From positions 325,444-389,443 of the forward strand of contig JAZKCZ010000001.1 in NCBI GenBank assembly GCA_040387835.1: 64,000 bases of DNA, read 5' to 3'. Shown here piece after piece: positions 33,569-45,440 of this stretch. The translations under genes were made by a program, and so were the position numbers. Each line of letters opens with the position of its first letter. Positions within the stretch are counted from its first letter, which is position 1. The notes under the pieces were generated by a model. That model saw only the letters and a list, made by a program, of their open reading frames with translations, had not been told where the DNA came from and made no database searches. This DNA comes from Myxococcota bacterium (GTDB lineage Bacteria; Myxococcota; UBA727; JABDBI01).

Positions 33569-34013
33569 GTGAATGCTCCATCTTCGTGCCTTTGACGGGA
33601 TTTCCAATCAGTTGATTAATGACCTGTTTAGACAAATCCGCCTGAAGTGGCATGAGCTCGCCTCTGAGGCGATCGATTTGCTCAGCGAGTTCTGCTCGGG
33701 CGGTGGCTTGTTGCTTGTGCGCTTCTGCTTTCGCGGCGTCTAGCACTTGGCGGTGAAAGCGAGCGCCTTCAGCTTGAAGTTCAGCAAGAACCTTTTTAGC
33801 TTCGCGTTGAGCGGCAGCAATGCGGGTCTCTACTTCCAATAATTTTTCGTGGGCTCTTCTTTGTAATTCAGCCGCTTCAAGCCTTGCGCCGCTGATTCTG
33901 CGCTCTCTTTCTTCAAAAAGTTTTAACACCGGAGCGAATAGGAACTTCGACAAGAAGCCTAAAAGGCTTAGGAAAAGTACCAGTTGGATGAGAAGCGTGC
34001 CGTTAACTTCCAT
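33561..34013 (-). CDS. ATP synthase Fo b' subunit
   Basis: The 150-residue protein has one membrane helix (about 5-27, [20 protein letters not shown]) and a long Ala/Glu/Arg-rich coiled coil. The motif [20 protein letters not shown] is typical of b'. It is the first gene of this atp cluster and diverges from menB, leaving only 57 bp for both promoters. Genes for subunits a and c are not in the window. Confidence 0.9.
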   Translation of the reverse strand: MEVNGTLLIQLVLFLSLLGFLSKFLFAPVLKLFEERERRISGARLEAAELQRRAHEKLLEVETRIAAAQREAKKVLAELQAEGARFHRQVLDAAKAEAHKQQATARAELAEQIDRLRGELMPLQADLSKQVINQLIGNPVKGTKMEHSHA

Positions 34014-34070
34014 GACGACGGTCTAGCTACGTTCTTGGCGGGTGTCAATGGACGTGCTACGCGAAAGCGC

Positions 34071-34867
34071 ATGCACACCTACACGGAAATCTTATTTGAG
34101 AAGGCAGAAGGCATCGCCACCATCACCATTAATCGGCCCGAAGTTCGAAACGCATTTACGCCGCTTACAGTGCAGGAAATGTCTCATGCGCTGAATGACG
34201 CGCGAGATGATGAACGCATTGGCGTCGTGGTGTTAACTGGCGCTGGCGATTTGGCATTCTGCTCAGGTGGAGACCAACGCGTGCGTAAAGATGCAGGTTA
34301 TGAAGATGACCAAGGGGTTCACCGCCTAAACGTTCTGGATTTTCAGAGACAAATTAGAACCTGCCCTAAACCAGTTATCGCCCGCGTGGCAGGCTATGCG
34401 ATCGGTGGGGGTCATGTATTACATATGATGTGCGATATCACGATTGCGGCAGATAACGCGATTTTCGGCCAAACCGGCCCTAAGGTAGGCTCCTTCGATG
34501 GCGGCTACGGCGCCAGCTATATGGCGCGCATCGTCGGTCAGAAAAAAGCGCGCGAAATCTGGTTCATGTGCCGGCAGTATAACGCCCAACAAGCCCTAGA
34601 TATGGGCCTGGTCAACACAGTGGTACCCCTCGAACAACTGGACGCCGAAGTCAAAAAATGGGCCAACGAAATGCTGGCCAACTCCCCCATGGCCATCCGC
34701 TGCCTAAAAGCCGCCTTAAACGCCGACTGTGACGGCCAAGCAGGCCTCCAGGAGCTGGCAGGTTGCGCTACCATGTTGTTCTATATGTCCGAAGAAGGTC
34801 AAGAAGGGAAAAACGCCTATTTGGAAAGGCGTAAACCCAACTTCGATCAATTCCCAAGGCGGCCTTG

Positions 34868-34868
<1 letters not shown>
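34071..34868 (+). CDS. menB: 1,4-dihydroxy-2-naphthoyl-CoA synthase MenB
   Basis: ATG at 34071 (265 residues) begins just before the family start [20 protein letters not shown]; a longer frame from 33984 would overlap the divergent atp gene and adds nothing homologous. Specific MenB motifs are [41 protein letters not shown] and the terminal [18 protein letters not shown]. It closes the second ring of menaquinone from succinylbenzoyl-CoA. Its stop overlaps the tsaE start (TGATG), although the two functions are unrelated. It implies a menaquinone respiratory chain. Confidence 0.96.
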
Positions 34869-35420
<552 letters not shown>

Positions 35421-35428
35421 ACTTCATC

Positions 35429-35893
35429 TCATTTGCTTAAATCTTCGTTAACATCTGGTTCTACAACCAGGGCTAACTGAGTCATGCATTCTTGCCAGCC
35501 TAAATAACACATCTCTACTGGAATCGCTTCGGGGATATTTTCCTGCGTCAGGTGCATTTCAGTTCCGCAGATGACTTCTTTGAAAGCGACCGTTACAGGC
35601 ATTTCCCCGGGCAAGCTTGGATCTTCGAACTTATCGGTGTAGCGAATTTTTTGACCGGGCACGAGTTCTTGATAGCTGCCTCCAAAGGCGTGGCTCTTGC
35701 CCGTGGAAAAATTGGTGAACGACATGCGATAAGTGCCGCCGACGTTAGGGTCCATTTGATGGACTTTGCAGGTAAAGCCATGGGGCGGGAACCATTTTAC
35801 AATGGCATCTGGATCCAAAAAGGCCCGATAGACGCGCTCTGGGGGCGCACTGAAGACACGATGCAGGGTTACTGTATTTTTTGGATTGCTCAT
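35429..35893 (-). CDS. AHSA1/SRPBCC-family protein
   Basis: ATG at 35893 (154 residues) is chosen because the domain begins immediately (VTLHRVFSAPPERVYRAFLD); the upstream open frame is not homologous. HGFTCKVHQMDPNVGGTYRM and GWQECMTQLALVVE complete the START-like fold of the activator-of-Hsp90 (AHSA1) type. These proteins bind small hydrophobic ligands or act in stress responses, and the exact role is unknown. It ends 8 nt after the initiator tRNA on the opposite strand. Confidence 0.85.
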   Translation of the reverse strand: MSNPKNTVTLHRVFSAPPERVYRAFLDPDAIVKWFPPHGFTCKVHQMDPNVGGTYRMSFTNFSTGKSHAFGGSYQELVPGQKIRYTDKFEDPSLPGEMPVTVAFKEVICGTEMHLTQENIPEAIPVEMCYLGWQECMTQLALVVEPDVNEDLSK

Positions 35894-35981
35894 AAGGGCA
35901 ATATAATTTAGCTGGAGCGCTAAAATCAACCACTTGACGACGAATTTGATTAATTTACAAGATGTGCTGAGGTGATATGCC

Positions 35982-36365
35982 ATGCGACCCAAAGCGCTTT
36001 TTCTGATTCTTGCTCTTTTTTTTCAAACGACACTGGCGCATGCCCCCTCGCCTACGCAGGAAGTATCATCGTCTAGTTCTTATTTTTGGATACCCGCAGG
36101 AATTATGGCGGGTTCTGCTGTGGTATTAAGCTATCTTCTGGGAGATAGATTTAAGCGGGGGGCTCAAAATGTGATGCCAGCGCTTTTAGGCTCGAGCATC
36201 GGCATCGGGGCCATCGCCATGGGTTTTGTTTTACATAAGTTGCAACAGCCGGCTTTTTCAATGTTGCTGCCTGGGCTCTTGATGGTGTCTGTTCTCGTTT
36301 ATAAATCCATGGTGGTTTGTCCGCAGAAAGGAACGCAAGGGTGCACTTGCGGGCTTAATCAATGA
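35982..36365 (+). CDS. Small membrane protein with Cys-rich tail
   Basis: The 127-residue product has a signal peptide or first helix (about 1-20, ending LAHAPS). Helices lie at about 36-52 (FWIPAGIMAGSAVVLSYLL), 65-85 and 92-108. A short tail with three Cys (VVCPQKGTQGCTCGLNQ) could bind a metal. It is unrecognised. It shares an ATGA overlap with the next gene. Confidence 0.6.
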   Translation: MRPKALFLILALFFQTTLAHAPSPTQEVSSSSSYFWIPAGIMAGSAVVLSYLLGDRFKRGAQNVMPALLGSSIGIGAIAMGFVLHKLQQPAFSMLLPGLLMVSVLVYKSMVVCPQKGTQGCTCGLNQ

Positions 36366-36628
36366 AAGTCTTTGTTTTAATTGGCGTTATTAGTTTTTCA
36401 TCGCTTGGATTTACCAATCGGATTGCGCCACTCGATGATAAACCTATCCCCGTGATGGAAATGATCCTGATTTGTTTGACGCCAGCGATTTTGTATAAGG
36501 GCTATTTTCCGACCAAAGAATCCCAAGGCGAGCCTTGGGGGCTTGTCAGAAACGCAGCTGTGTTAACTGTGTTTTATGGTGTGTGGACCTTTGTGAACTG
36601 GCAGATCGACAGTTATTTTGGCGCTTAG
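36362..36628 (+). CDS. Small membrane protein
   Basis: The 88-residue product has an N-terminal signal-like segment (about 1-18) and helices at about 30-48 (VMEMILICLTPAILYKGYF) and about 63-82 (AAVLTVFYGVWTFVNW). It is coupled to the preceding gene and its last 4 bases overlap the convergent Fe-S carrier gene. No family is recognised. Confidence 0.6.
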   Translation: MKVFVLIGVISFSSLGFTNRIAPLDDKPIPVMEMILICLTPAILYKGYFPTKESQGEPWGLVRNAAVLTVFYGVWTFVNWQIDSYFGA

Positions 36629-37011
36629 GCGATAGAAAAAGATTCGCCACAAGAGCAGGATTTTTTGAGGTTTTGGCTTTTGATTTTAAAGCCGTTGTCG
36701 AAATCGAGCCAGGAGCCGCCGATGACGGCTAAAGACCTTGGGTCAACGCAGACGTTTACACCCATGCTGCTGAAGACGCGGTCGTTTTCGCCAGCTTCTT
36801 CTTCGAAAGCAAAAAATGGTTTAAGTCCGGAGCACCCTCCACCCTGCATGCCGACTCTAAGGAGCGAGCCGGGTTTTTCGCCGGCCAGAAGCATGAGCAG
36901 TCTGGCAGCCGCTTCACCGCTGATGCCGATTTGATCAGGCGCTAGCTCACCCATCGATGTATCTGGGCGGATGGTTTGTTCTTTTTTGCTTTTGATTGAA
37001 AGTAGAGCCAT
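36625..37011 (-). CDS. A-type Fe-S carrier (IscA/ErpA/HesB family)
   Basis: The 128-residue protein has the three conserved Cys of A-type carriers: GGGCSGLKPFFAF and the terminal SCSCGESFSI. ISGEAAARLLMLL starts the domain after a short extra N-terminus. It passes clusters from the Suf scaffold to target proteins. It follows atpC by 2 nt, so it is probably co-transcribed with atpD-atpC rather than with suf. Confidence 0.92.
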   Translation of the reverse strand: MALLSIKSKKEQTIRPDTSMGELAPDQIGISGEAAARLLMLLAGEKPGSLLRVGMQGGGCSGLKPFFAFEEEAGENDRVFSSMGVNVCVDPRSLAVIGGSWLDFDNGFKIKSQNLKKSCSCGESFSIA

Positions 37012-37013
37012 GG

Positions 37014-38860
<1,847 letters not shown>

Positions 38861-38894
38861 CTATAGGAGAAACACGTCGCGATGGCAACCCTAC

Positions 38895-40286
38895 TCAGAC
38901 CATTTTCCGAGGGTCAATCAGTCGGTCATAAGTTTCAGATGAGATAAAGCCTAATTTCATGGCCGCATCTTTCAGATTTAAGTCGTTGTCTAAGGCGTAA
39001 TGCGCAATTTGGGAAGCTTTGTCATAACCAATTTCTGGCGACAACGCTGTGACCAACATCAAGGAACGCTCCAGATAAAAAGCGATCTGTTTGTGGTTGA
39101 TATCCAGGTCAGCCACCAGAAACTTTTGAAAGTTCGTCATGCTGTCACTTAAGATGCGAATCGACTTCATGACATTCAGGATAATTAGCGGCTTATAGAC
39201 GTTCATTTCCAAATAGCCGCTGGCGCCACCAAAGCTCACGGCCACATCGTTGGCCATAACTTGAGCTGATACCATTGCCAAAGCTTCGCATTGAGTTGGA
39301 TTAACTTTACCCGGCATGATGGAAGAGCCTGGCTCATTCGCTGGTATGACAAACTCTGCAAACCCTGCCCTGGGTCCGCACGATAACAGCCGAATGTCAT
39401 TGGCGATTTTAAATAGAGAAACCGCCAGGGTTTTAACCGACCCATGCAATTGCACCAGCGCATCATGTGCGCCCTGCACGGTAAATTTGTTCGGAGCTGA
39501 TATAAAAGGCAGCCTAGAAAGTTTAGCAATTTGAGCGGCAGCTTGTTCTGCAAAGCCAGGAGGCGAGTTCAGACCCGTACCAACAGCGGTACCGCCCAGT
39601 GCCAGGTGGTATATTTGCTCCATAGATTGCTGGATGCGGCCTTCGTTTGCTTCCAGCATCCCGACGTAGCCGGAAAGTTCTTGTCCAACAGTTAAAGGCG
39701 TCGCATCTTGCATGTGAGTTCGGCCGATCTTAATCACGTCTTTCCAGAGGGTCGCTTTTTCGCTAAGCCCTTGTTTTAGGCTTGCAAGTGCAGGTAAGAG
39801 CTCCGAAACCACACCCAAGGCAGCCGTTATATACATGGCCGACGGAAAAGAATCGTTGGACGATTGGCACATGTTGACGTGATCGTTCGGATGAACAGGC
39901 TTTTTGCTGCCTAAAGCCTCGCCGGCAAGCTGAGCGCAGCGATTTGAAATTACTTCGTTCACATTCATGTTGAACTGCGTGCCGCTGCCCGTCATCCATA
40001 CATGGAGGGGGAACATGTCTTGATGCTGGCCGGCCAAAATCTCGTCGCATGTCTGGATAATTAGGTCAGCCTTTTGACTGTCCAACCGGCCGCTCTTTTG
40101 ATTAACCTGCGCCACCGCTTTTTTTAAAATGGCGTAAGCGGGAATCATTTCCCGCGGAATTAGATCGTCGCCGATACTGAAATGCTTTAGAGAGCGCTGA
40201 GTTTGAGCGCCCCATAGCTTTTCTGCTGGAACTAATACTTCTCCAAGACTATCTGTCTCGGTTCGAAAGCCAGGCTGGTCGGTCAT
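38895..40286 (-). CDS. fumC: Fumarate hydratase class II
   Basis: ATG at 40286 (463 residues) matches the usual class II start ([20 protein letters not shown]). Motifs are [32 protein letters not shown] and the family signature [16 protein letters not shown]. It interconverts fumarate and malate in the TCA cycle without an Fe-S cluster. It follows murA by 32 bp on the same strand. Confidence 0.96.
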   Translation of the reverse strand: MTDQPGFRTETDSLGEVLVPAEKLWGAQTQRSLKHFSIGDDLIPREMIPAYAILKKAVAQVNQKSGRLDSQKADLIIQTCDEILAGQHQDMFPLHVWMTGSGTQFNMNVNEVISNRCAQLAGEALGSKKPVHPNDHVNMCQSSNDSFPSAMYITAALGVVSELLPALASLKQGLSEKATLWKDVIKIGRTHMQDATPLTVGQELSGYVGMLEANEGRIQQSMEQIYHLALGGTAVGTGLNSPPGFAEQAAAQIAKLSRLPFISAPNKFTVQGAHDALVQLHGSVKTLAVSLFKIANDIRLLSCGPRAGFAEFVIPANEPGSSIMPGKVNPTQCEALAMVSAQVMANDVAVSFGGASGYLEMNVYKPLIILNVMKSIRILSDSMTNFQKFLVADLDINHKQIAFYLERSLMLVTALSPEIGYDKASQIAHYALDNDLNLKDAAMKLGFISSETYDRLIDPRKMV

Positions 40287-40318
40287 GTAATCAGCGTAGC
40301 ACCGCCGAGAGTTCAGAT

Positions 40319-41578
40319 TCAAGCCTGCAATCTTGATACTTTCGCGCCTAAAGACGTCAGTTTCTTCTCAAGTGCCACGTAGCCACGATCTAAGTGGTAT
40401 ATGCGCGAGATTTCACTCTGACCTTCCGCCGCTAAAGCCGCAATAATCAGACTTGCCGAAGCTCTTAAATCAGTCGCCATCACCGGCGCACCGCTGAGCA
40501 TCTCCACGCCCTTAACCACTGCCACATTGCCGTTCATGGAAATGTCGGCGCCCATACGCATGAGCTCTAGGGTGTGCATGAAGCGGTTTTCCCAAATGTC
40601 TTCTTCAATATGACTGCTGCCATTCGCAAGCGCCATGCAGGCCATAAATTGAGCCTGCATATCTGTCGGAAAGCCAGGGTATGGTGCGGTTCTGATATCC
40701 ACGCTTTGAAGTCTCTGCGGCGCAATCACACGAAGCCCAGGGCCGTCTGTGACAAATTGGCAACCAGCTTGCTTAAAATGAGACAAAACAGAATCCAAAT
40801 GTTGAATTTGGACATTCTTAATGAACAGCTCGCTTTTGGTGGCGGCTGCAACGGCAATAAATGTGCCAGTTTCAATGCGGTCAGGTCCAACTTTATGCTG
40901 CATGCCTTTCATTGCCTGCACGCCTTCGATTTGAATGACGCTTGAGCCCGCACCTGAGATTTTAGCCCCCATTGTGCGCAGAGCAGTGGCAAGTTCTTCG
41001 ATTTCAGGCTCGCGCGCGGCGTTTTCAAGCACCGTCGTGCCGTTTGCCAAGCAGGCAGCCATCATCAGATTCTCGGTCGCGCCAACGCTTGGAATATCAA
41101 AAACGATGCGTGTGCCTTTTAGACCGCCAGCAGGTGCCGTTGCTTCCACATAACCATGTTCAAGCTTAATCTCAGCGCCCATTTGCTCCAGACCGCGCAA
41201 ATGCATGTCGATGGGCCGTGCACCAATGGCGCAGCCGCCTGGCAAGGAGACGCGCGCTCTACCAAAGCGGGTGAGCAATGGGCCAAGGACCAAGACTGAC
41301 GCGCGCATTTTGCGAACAATTTCATAGGTTGCTTCAACGCTATGAATGTTGCGGGTATCCAAAATCATTTCGCCGCCGGCTTCAGCCAGCTTGACGCCTA
41401 ATTTTTCGAAAAGTTCGGTTAAAGTTTTGATGTCGTCCAAATGCGGAACGTTTTCGACCAGGCTTTCGTCAGAAGCCAGCAAAGTAGCAGCTAAGACTGG
41501 CAAGGCAGCATTTTTGGAACCGGAAATTTCGACAGAACCTTCTAGAGGGCGTCCACCTTCGACAATAAATTTATACAC
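40319..41578 (-). CDS. murA: UDP-N-acetylglucosamine 1-carboxyvinyltransferase MurA
   Basis: GTG at 41578 gives 419 residues, the family norm, beginning [13 protein letters not shown]; a longer frame would run further into prmC. The substrate residues in [13 protein letters not shown] and the catalytic Cys in [16 protein letters not shown] are present. It performs the first committed step of peptidoglycan synthesis and is the fosfomycin target. It overlaps the prmC end by 8 nt. Confidence 0.96.
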   Translation of the reverse strand: MYKFIVEGGRPLEGSVEISGSKNAALPVLAATLLASDESLVENVPHLDDIKTLTELFEKLGVKLAEAGGEMILDTRNIHSVEATYEIVRKMRASVLVLGPLLTRFGRARVSLPGGCAIGARPIDMHLRGLEQMGAEIKLEHGYVEATAPAGGLKGTRIVFDIPSVGATENLMMAACLANGTTVLENAAREPEIEELATALRTMGAKISGAGSSVIQIEGVQAMKGMQHKVGPDRIETGTFIAVAAATKSELFIKNVQIQHLDSVLSHFKQAGCQFVTDGPGLRVIAPQRLQSVDIRTAPYPGFPTDMQAQFMACMALANGSSHIEEDIWENRFMHTLELMRMGADISMNGNVAVVKGVEMLSGAPVMATDLRASASLIIAALAAEGQSEISRIYHLDRGYVALEKKLTSLGAKVSRLQA

Positions 41579-42356
41579 AATGAATCTCCACGACGCGGTC
41601 GTTGCCGGCATCATCTTGATACACAGTGGCACGGCCTATAAACGATGAGCCTTGATCATATCCGATTTCCAGCAAAACAAAAGCACCTGATTTAAGTATA
41701 TGAGGGGCTTCACGCAAAAGTTCCTCATGAAGGCCAATGCCTTCGTCCCCGATGCCCACCAGAGCAAGCGTGGGTTCAAAGTCCCGCACATCTCGCATGA
41801 GCCCCGCTATGTCTGCAGGCTTAATATAAGGCGGATTGGAAACGAGGAGGTCGAACCTCACCCCCGGCCCCTCTCCACCAAGTGGAGAGGGGGGAGAAAC
41901 CATTGGGGTAAGCAAGTGGCCTATTCTAACTTCTACTCGGTCCTGGACACCATGTCTGGCGATATTGCGCCTGGCGACTTCAGCGGCCGCTGGACTAAGT
42001 TCAGTTGCAATTACCCTGATTTTCGGCCGCTCAAGCGCCAGCGTGATCCCAATACATCCAGACCCCGTGCAGGCATCCACCACCCATAGCGCTTCATCTT
42101 CCGGCAATCTTTTTAGTGCCAGCTCGATCAACTTTTCCGTATCTGGCCTTGGAATCAGCACATCAGGGGTTACTTCGAAATCTCTTCCATAGAATTCCTT
42201 CACGCCTAAAATATAGGCCATAGGCTCGCCGCGCTCTCGTCGCTTGACGAATTTCCTGTAATCTGCGACAGCCAGATGGGCAGTCAATTGGTCGCATCGA
42301 AAGGCATGCGCCAGCAAAGGAATATCTATGTTTGGAATTGGTCCTTGGGAACTCAT
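41571..42356 (-). CDS. prmC: Release factor glutamine methyltransferase PrmC
   Basis: ATG at 42356 (261 residues) is the likeliest start, though the N-terminal helical domain is then shorter than in E. coli and the first codons oppose tatA. GEPMAYILGVKEFYGRDF, LIPRPDTEKLIELAL, DACTGSGCIGITLALE and the catalytic LLVSNPPYIKPADI identify it. It methylates the Gln of the GGQ motif in release factors. Residues about 153-167 are encoded by a family A palindromic repeat (PPSPLGGEGPG) in the loop before the NPPY strand. Confidence 0.93.
   Translation of the reverse strand: MSSQGPIPNIDIPLLAHAFRCDQLTAHLAVADYRKFVKRRERGEPMAYILGVKEFYGRDFEVTPDVLIPRPDTEKLIELALKRLPEDEALWVVDACTGSGCIGITLALERPKIRVIATELSPAAAEVARRNIARHGVQDRVEVRIGHLLTPMVSPPSPLGGEGPGVRFDLLVSNPPYIKPADIAGLMRDVRDFEPTLALVGIGDEGIGLHEELLREAPHILKSGAFVLLEIGYDQGSSFIGRATVYQDDAGNDRVVEIHCV
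41857..41899. repeat. Family A palindromic repeat, copy A2 (inside prmC)
   Basis: CCCCTCTCCAC (41868-41878) and GTGGAGAGGGG (41882-41892) form an 11-bp stem. CTCACCCCCGG lies before it and GGAGAAACC after it. It is in frame with prmC and reads PPSPLGGEG on that strand. Confidence 0.85.
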
Positions 42357-42510
42357 GATGGTATTTGGCATACTCCTTCTCTTATTTGGAGGGAAACGTC
42401 TACCAGGGTTGGCGTCTGGTCTGGGTGGTGCCATTAAAAACTTTAAAACGGCTATGAAAGAAACCGAGCCTGAAGTTAAGCTTTTGGACGATTCATCCAA
42501 ACACTCATAA
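42328..42510 (+). CDS. tatA: Twin-arginine translocase subunit TatA
   Basis: The 60-residue protein is a typical TatA: a membrane helix (IGPWELMMVFGILLLLFG), then the hinge GGKRLPGLASGLGGAIKNFK, then an acidic tail. AAAGGA lies about 6 nt before the ATG. Its 5' end opposes prmC and its 3' end overlaps the converging gene by 35 nt. Confidence 0.92.
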   Translation: MFGIGPWELMMVFGILLLLFGGKRLPGLASGLGGAIKNFKTAMKETEPEVKLLDDSSKHS

Positions 42511-42973
42511 ATAGTACCAGCAGCGACAAAATGAAAAGCAGCGGGTAGCGCCAAAGTTTAAAAGGCTCTTCTCCAACAATCAGCAGCTGCGCATCTGCTG
42601 GCAAGTTCATCGCCAAACGTTTTTCAAAGAACTGGCGGATACTTTTGTATTGAGAGCCAAACTTAACCAGCCGGCCTTTGACTTTAATTTCTGTAAAGGC
42701 TTCGTACTTCTTTTCGAAAAGATTTTCATCAAAGGCAATGAAATAGGGCTGGCCGAGCATATTTCGGACTTGTGTTGGGCCTAAAATAAAAGTGCCTGGC
42801 AAAAAACCGGTAACGGTCCCTGCCCGATTGCCTAGCACACCTTCGATTTGAACGGGCGTACCAGCGAAAAAATAAATGAGTGCGGGGATGCGGTCGGCCC
42901 ATATCCAGGCCAGGCCTATGGCCAGCAAACTAACAGCGAAAAATCGTCCTAAACTTGCTTTCCACTTCTTCAT
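42476..42973 (-). CDS. Membrane protein with two helices and a soluble OB-like middle
   Basis: The 165-residue product has a helix at about 10-30 (FFAVSLLAIGLAWIWADRI) and a second at about 140-160 (YPLLFILSLLVLFMSVW). Between them is a beta-rich domain with VQIEGVLGNRAGTVTGFLPG and TEIKVKGRLVKFGS. It is not recognised. It overlaps the carD end by 44 nt, so the two are coupled, and overlaps tatA at its own end. Confidence 0.65.
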   Translation of the reverse strand: MKKWKASLGRFFAVSLLAIGLAWIWADRIPALIYFFAGTPVQIEGVLGNRAGTVTGFLPGTFILGPTQVRNMLGQPYFIAFDENLFEKKYEAFTEIKVKGRLVKFGSQYKSIRQFFEKRLAMNLPADAQLLIVGEEPFKLWRYPLLFILSLLVLFMSVWMNRPKA

Positions 42974-43418
42974 GAGAGATACCTTTTGACAAGCTTAGCT
43001 CGCGAACCAGTAAAGAGCGAGCGGTATCTAGCATCTTGCGCTCACCAAAGCTAAGCTCTTTATCGCCTTTGAGGACGTAGAGATCTCTAAGCACTTTGGC
43101 TACTTCAAATACCGAACCCGATTTTATCTTTTCCAGATATTCTCGATGGCGCCGGTTCCAGGTGGTGGACTCGACAATTTTCTCGCGTTTTTTAAGCACT
43201 TCAAAAACTTTGTCGGCTTCTTCGCTGGAGACAATCTCCCGCATACCCACCTGATCCACGTTGGCCGTAGGCACCATCACGCGCATTGAGTTTTCCAAAA
43301 TGCTCAAGACATAAAAAGTTTGGTCGTTGCCGCCGATATTTCGGACCTCAACGCTCATCACTTCCGCCACCCCATGCGCGGGGTAGACCACTTTATCCCC
43401 TACATTGAACTTGAACAT
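42930..43418 (-). CDS. CarD/CdnL-family transcription regulator
   Basis: ATG at 43418 gives 162 residues, very near the length of myxobacterial CdnL. The N-terminal RNA polymerase-binding Tudor-like domain is FNVGDKVVYPAHGVAEVMSV. The C-terminal helical DNA-binding part contains TTWNRRHREYLEKIKSGSVF and FGERKMLDTARSLLVREL. CdnL stabilises open complexes at stable-RNA promoters. It heads a two-gene operon. Confidence 0.94.
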   Translation of the reverse strand: MFKFNVGDKVVYPAHGVAEVMSVEVRNIGGNDQTFYVLSILENSMRVMVPTANVDQVGMREIVSSEEADKVFEVLKKREKIVESTTWNRRHREYLEKIKSGSVFEVAKVLRDLYVLKGDKELSFGERKMLDTARSLLVRELSLSKGISHEEVESKFRTIFRC

Positions 43419-43425
43419 AAGCAGG

Positions 43426-43450
43426 AAACCTGACACAAAAAACCAGGTTT
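43426..43450. promoter_or_regulatory. 7-bp inverted repeat between carD and the peptidase gene
   Basis: AAACCTG at 43426-43432 pairs with CAGGTTT at 43444-43450. It lies in the shared upstream region of divergent genes, 8 nt above the carD start. It could be an operator or leader stem; no protein is implied. Confidence 0.35.
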
Positions 43451-43492
43451 GCCTAGGGGCTCCCCAGTTTAAGACCCTATCAGGAGGTGTGT

Positions 43493-45427
43493 GTGCTGTT
43501 TTTGTTGCCCATATTTTTTAGCCTTTCCCTTTTCGCAGGAGATAAAGTCATGTTTGACCGTATTTTAGAGCCATGCAAAGCTGAACTATCAGCTGCGCAA
43601 AAGCTTTTGGACCAGATTTTAAAGCCCCAAAAAGTCCGAACCGAGCAGAATACTTTAAAACCCTATAACGAGATGCAGATTCACTTGGATGCCGCCAACT
43701 CTCTGGCCGGGCTTATCTCTCAAGTACACCCAGACGCCAACATCCGAGAAGAAGCTGAGCAATGCGAGCAATTGGCACATCACTTCATGACCGACCTGTC
43801 TTTAAGCGAGCCGCTTTATAACGCTTTAAAAGGTCTTAATACGAAGAAGCTCTCAAAAGATGCGCAGCGCTTGGTAACTAATTCCCTCAGAGATTTTAAA
43901 CGCTCTGGGATCGACAAGGATTTGGAGACACGCAATAAAATCAAAGCCTTGGAAGAAAAACTTGTAGTAGTAGGTCAAAGCTTCGGCCGCAATATTAGAG
44001 ACGATAGACGCTTCGTTGAGATCGATGCCAGCAGCCTCAAAGGCATGCCGGCCGATTACATCGCTTCCCACCCGGTCCAAGAAAACGGCAAAGTCAAAAT
44101 CTCAACAGACTACCCAGATTTCATTCCGTTCATGAGCTACGCTGATGATGCCAAAGCCCGCAAAGACATTTGGATGCAGTTTAATCAGCGCGGCTACCCC
44201 GCCAATGAAGCTGTGCTTAAAGACTTATTAACCAAGCGTTATGAGTTGGCTCAGCTTTTAGGCTATAGCAGCTTCGCTGACTATGTCGTTGAAGACAAGA
44301 TGGTCAAATCCACGGTCCGCGCCAAGGACTTCATTGATCAAATCGCTGCCATATCCAAAGACGGCGCCAGACAAGAGTATGCCGTTATCCTGGCTGAGAA
44401 GCGAAAGACCGACCCCAAAGCCACCGAAGTTTACACTTTCGAGAGGGCCTACTTAGAAGAAAAGATCAAACAGCAGAAATACCAAGTAGACTCTCAAGTT
44501 GTCCGTTCACACTTTCACTACCCTAAAGTGAGAAACGGCTTGCTGGGTCTCACGAGCAATCTGTTTGACGTCCAGTTTAAGCGCGTGGACAAGCCAGCAG
44601 TCTGGGATCCATCGGTCGAAGTTTACGATGTCTATAACGGCAAAAAGCTCTCAGGCCGCGTGTACTTGGATATGCACCCAAGAGACAACAAGTTTAAGCA
44701 TGCCGCGCAGTTCACCATTAGGAATGGCGTGAAAGGCAAGCAAATCCCAGAAGGCGCCTTGGTTTGTAACTTTAGTGAAGACTTAATGGATCATGATCAA
44801 GTGGTCACTTTCTTCCATGAATTCGGTCACTTGATGCACCATGTGCTGGGTGGAAACCAAAAATGGGTTCATTTCTCAGGCGTCTCCACGGAGTGGGACT
44901 TCGTTGAAGCGCCGTCGCAATTTTTCGAAGAATGGGCATGGGATCCGAAAGTCTTGCGTACTTTCTCGGATATCCCGCTTCCGCTAATTGCCAAGATGAA
45001 AGCAGCGGATGAGTTCGGGAAAGGCTTAGATGCGCGTCGCCAAATGTTTTTGGCCCAGTTGAGTCTGCAGTTTTATCTACAAGATCCTACGACTTTCGAT
45101 CCATTGGCATTGATGAAAGAGCTCCAAGGTCAATACAGCGAATTCCCTTATGTTGACGGCACTTACCTGCATCTGAGTTTCGGCCATCTGCACGATTATT
45201 CTGCCATGTACTATACCTATATGTGGTCCAAAGTGATTGCCAAAGATCTAGCGAGCGCTTTTGAAAAGAAGGGCCTGATGGATAAAACACAGGCCAAACG
45301 GTATAAAAAGTTGATCCTTGAAAAAGGTGGCTCTAAAGACGCTGATGAGTTGGTAGAAGGGTTCCTTGGACGACCTTATCAGTTTGAAGCCTTCAAGAAG
45401 TGGATTGAACTACCCGCTCAAACGTGA
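43493..45427 (+). CDS. Exported M3-family oligopeptidase
   Basis: GTG at 43493 is chosen because AGGAGG ends 5 nt before it. The 644-residue protein has a short signal peptide (LFLLPIFFSLSLFAGDK) and a thimet-oligopeptidase fold. The zinc site is VVTFFHEFGHLMHH (His442, Glu443, His446) with FVEAPSQFFEEW supplying the third ligand. It would degrade short peptides in the periplasm. The signal peptide is unusual, since many bacterial M3 enzymes are cytoplasmic. Confidence 0.92.
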   Translation: MLFLLPIFFSLSLFAGDKVMFDRILEPCKAELSAAQKLLDQILKPQKVRTEQNTLKPYNEMQIHLDAANSLAGLISQVHPDANIREEAEQCEQLAHHFMTDLSLSEPLYNALKGLNTKKLSKDAQRLVTNSLRDFKRSGIDKDLETRNKIKALEEKLVVVGQSFGRNIRDDRRFVEIDASSLKGMPADYIASHPVQENGKVKISTDYPDFIPFMSYADDAKARKDIWMQFNQRGYPANEAVLKDLLTKRYELAQLLGYSSFADYVVEDKMVKSTVRAKDFIDQIAAISKDGARQEYAVILAEKRKTDPKATEVYTFERAYLEEKIKQQKYQVDSQVVRSHFHYPKVRNGLLGLTSNLFDVQFKRVDKPAVWDPSVEVYDVYNGKKLSGRVYLDMHPRDNKFKHAAQFTIRNGVKGKQIPEGALVCNFSEDLMDHDQVVTFFHEFGHLMHHVLGGNQKWVHFSGVSTEWDFVEAPSQFFEEWAWDPKVLRTFSDIPLPLIAKMKAADEFGKGLDARRQMFLAQLSLQFYLQDPTTFDPLALMKELQGQYSEFPYVDGTYLHLSFGHLHDYSAMYYTYMWSKVIAKDLASAFEKKGLMDKTQAKRYKKLILEKGGSKDADELVEGFLGRPYQFEAFKKWIELPAQT

Positions 45428-45440
45428 TGTAAGAAGGTCC

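Noticed and set aside
33984-34070. N-terminal extension of MenB
   Set aside because: It overlaps the divergent b' gene region, has no homology to MenB and lacks a ribosome site; ATG at 34071 fits the family start.
41700-42192. Plus-strand frames opposite prmC, reading TPGPSPPSGEGGE
   Set aside because: They are the reverse reading of prmC and its family A repeat; the NPPY and GSGC motifs are on the minus strand.
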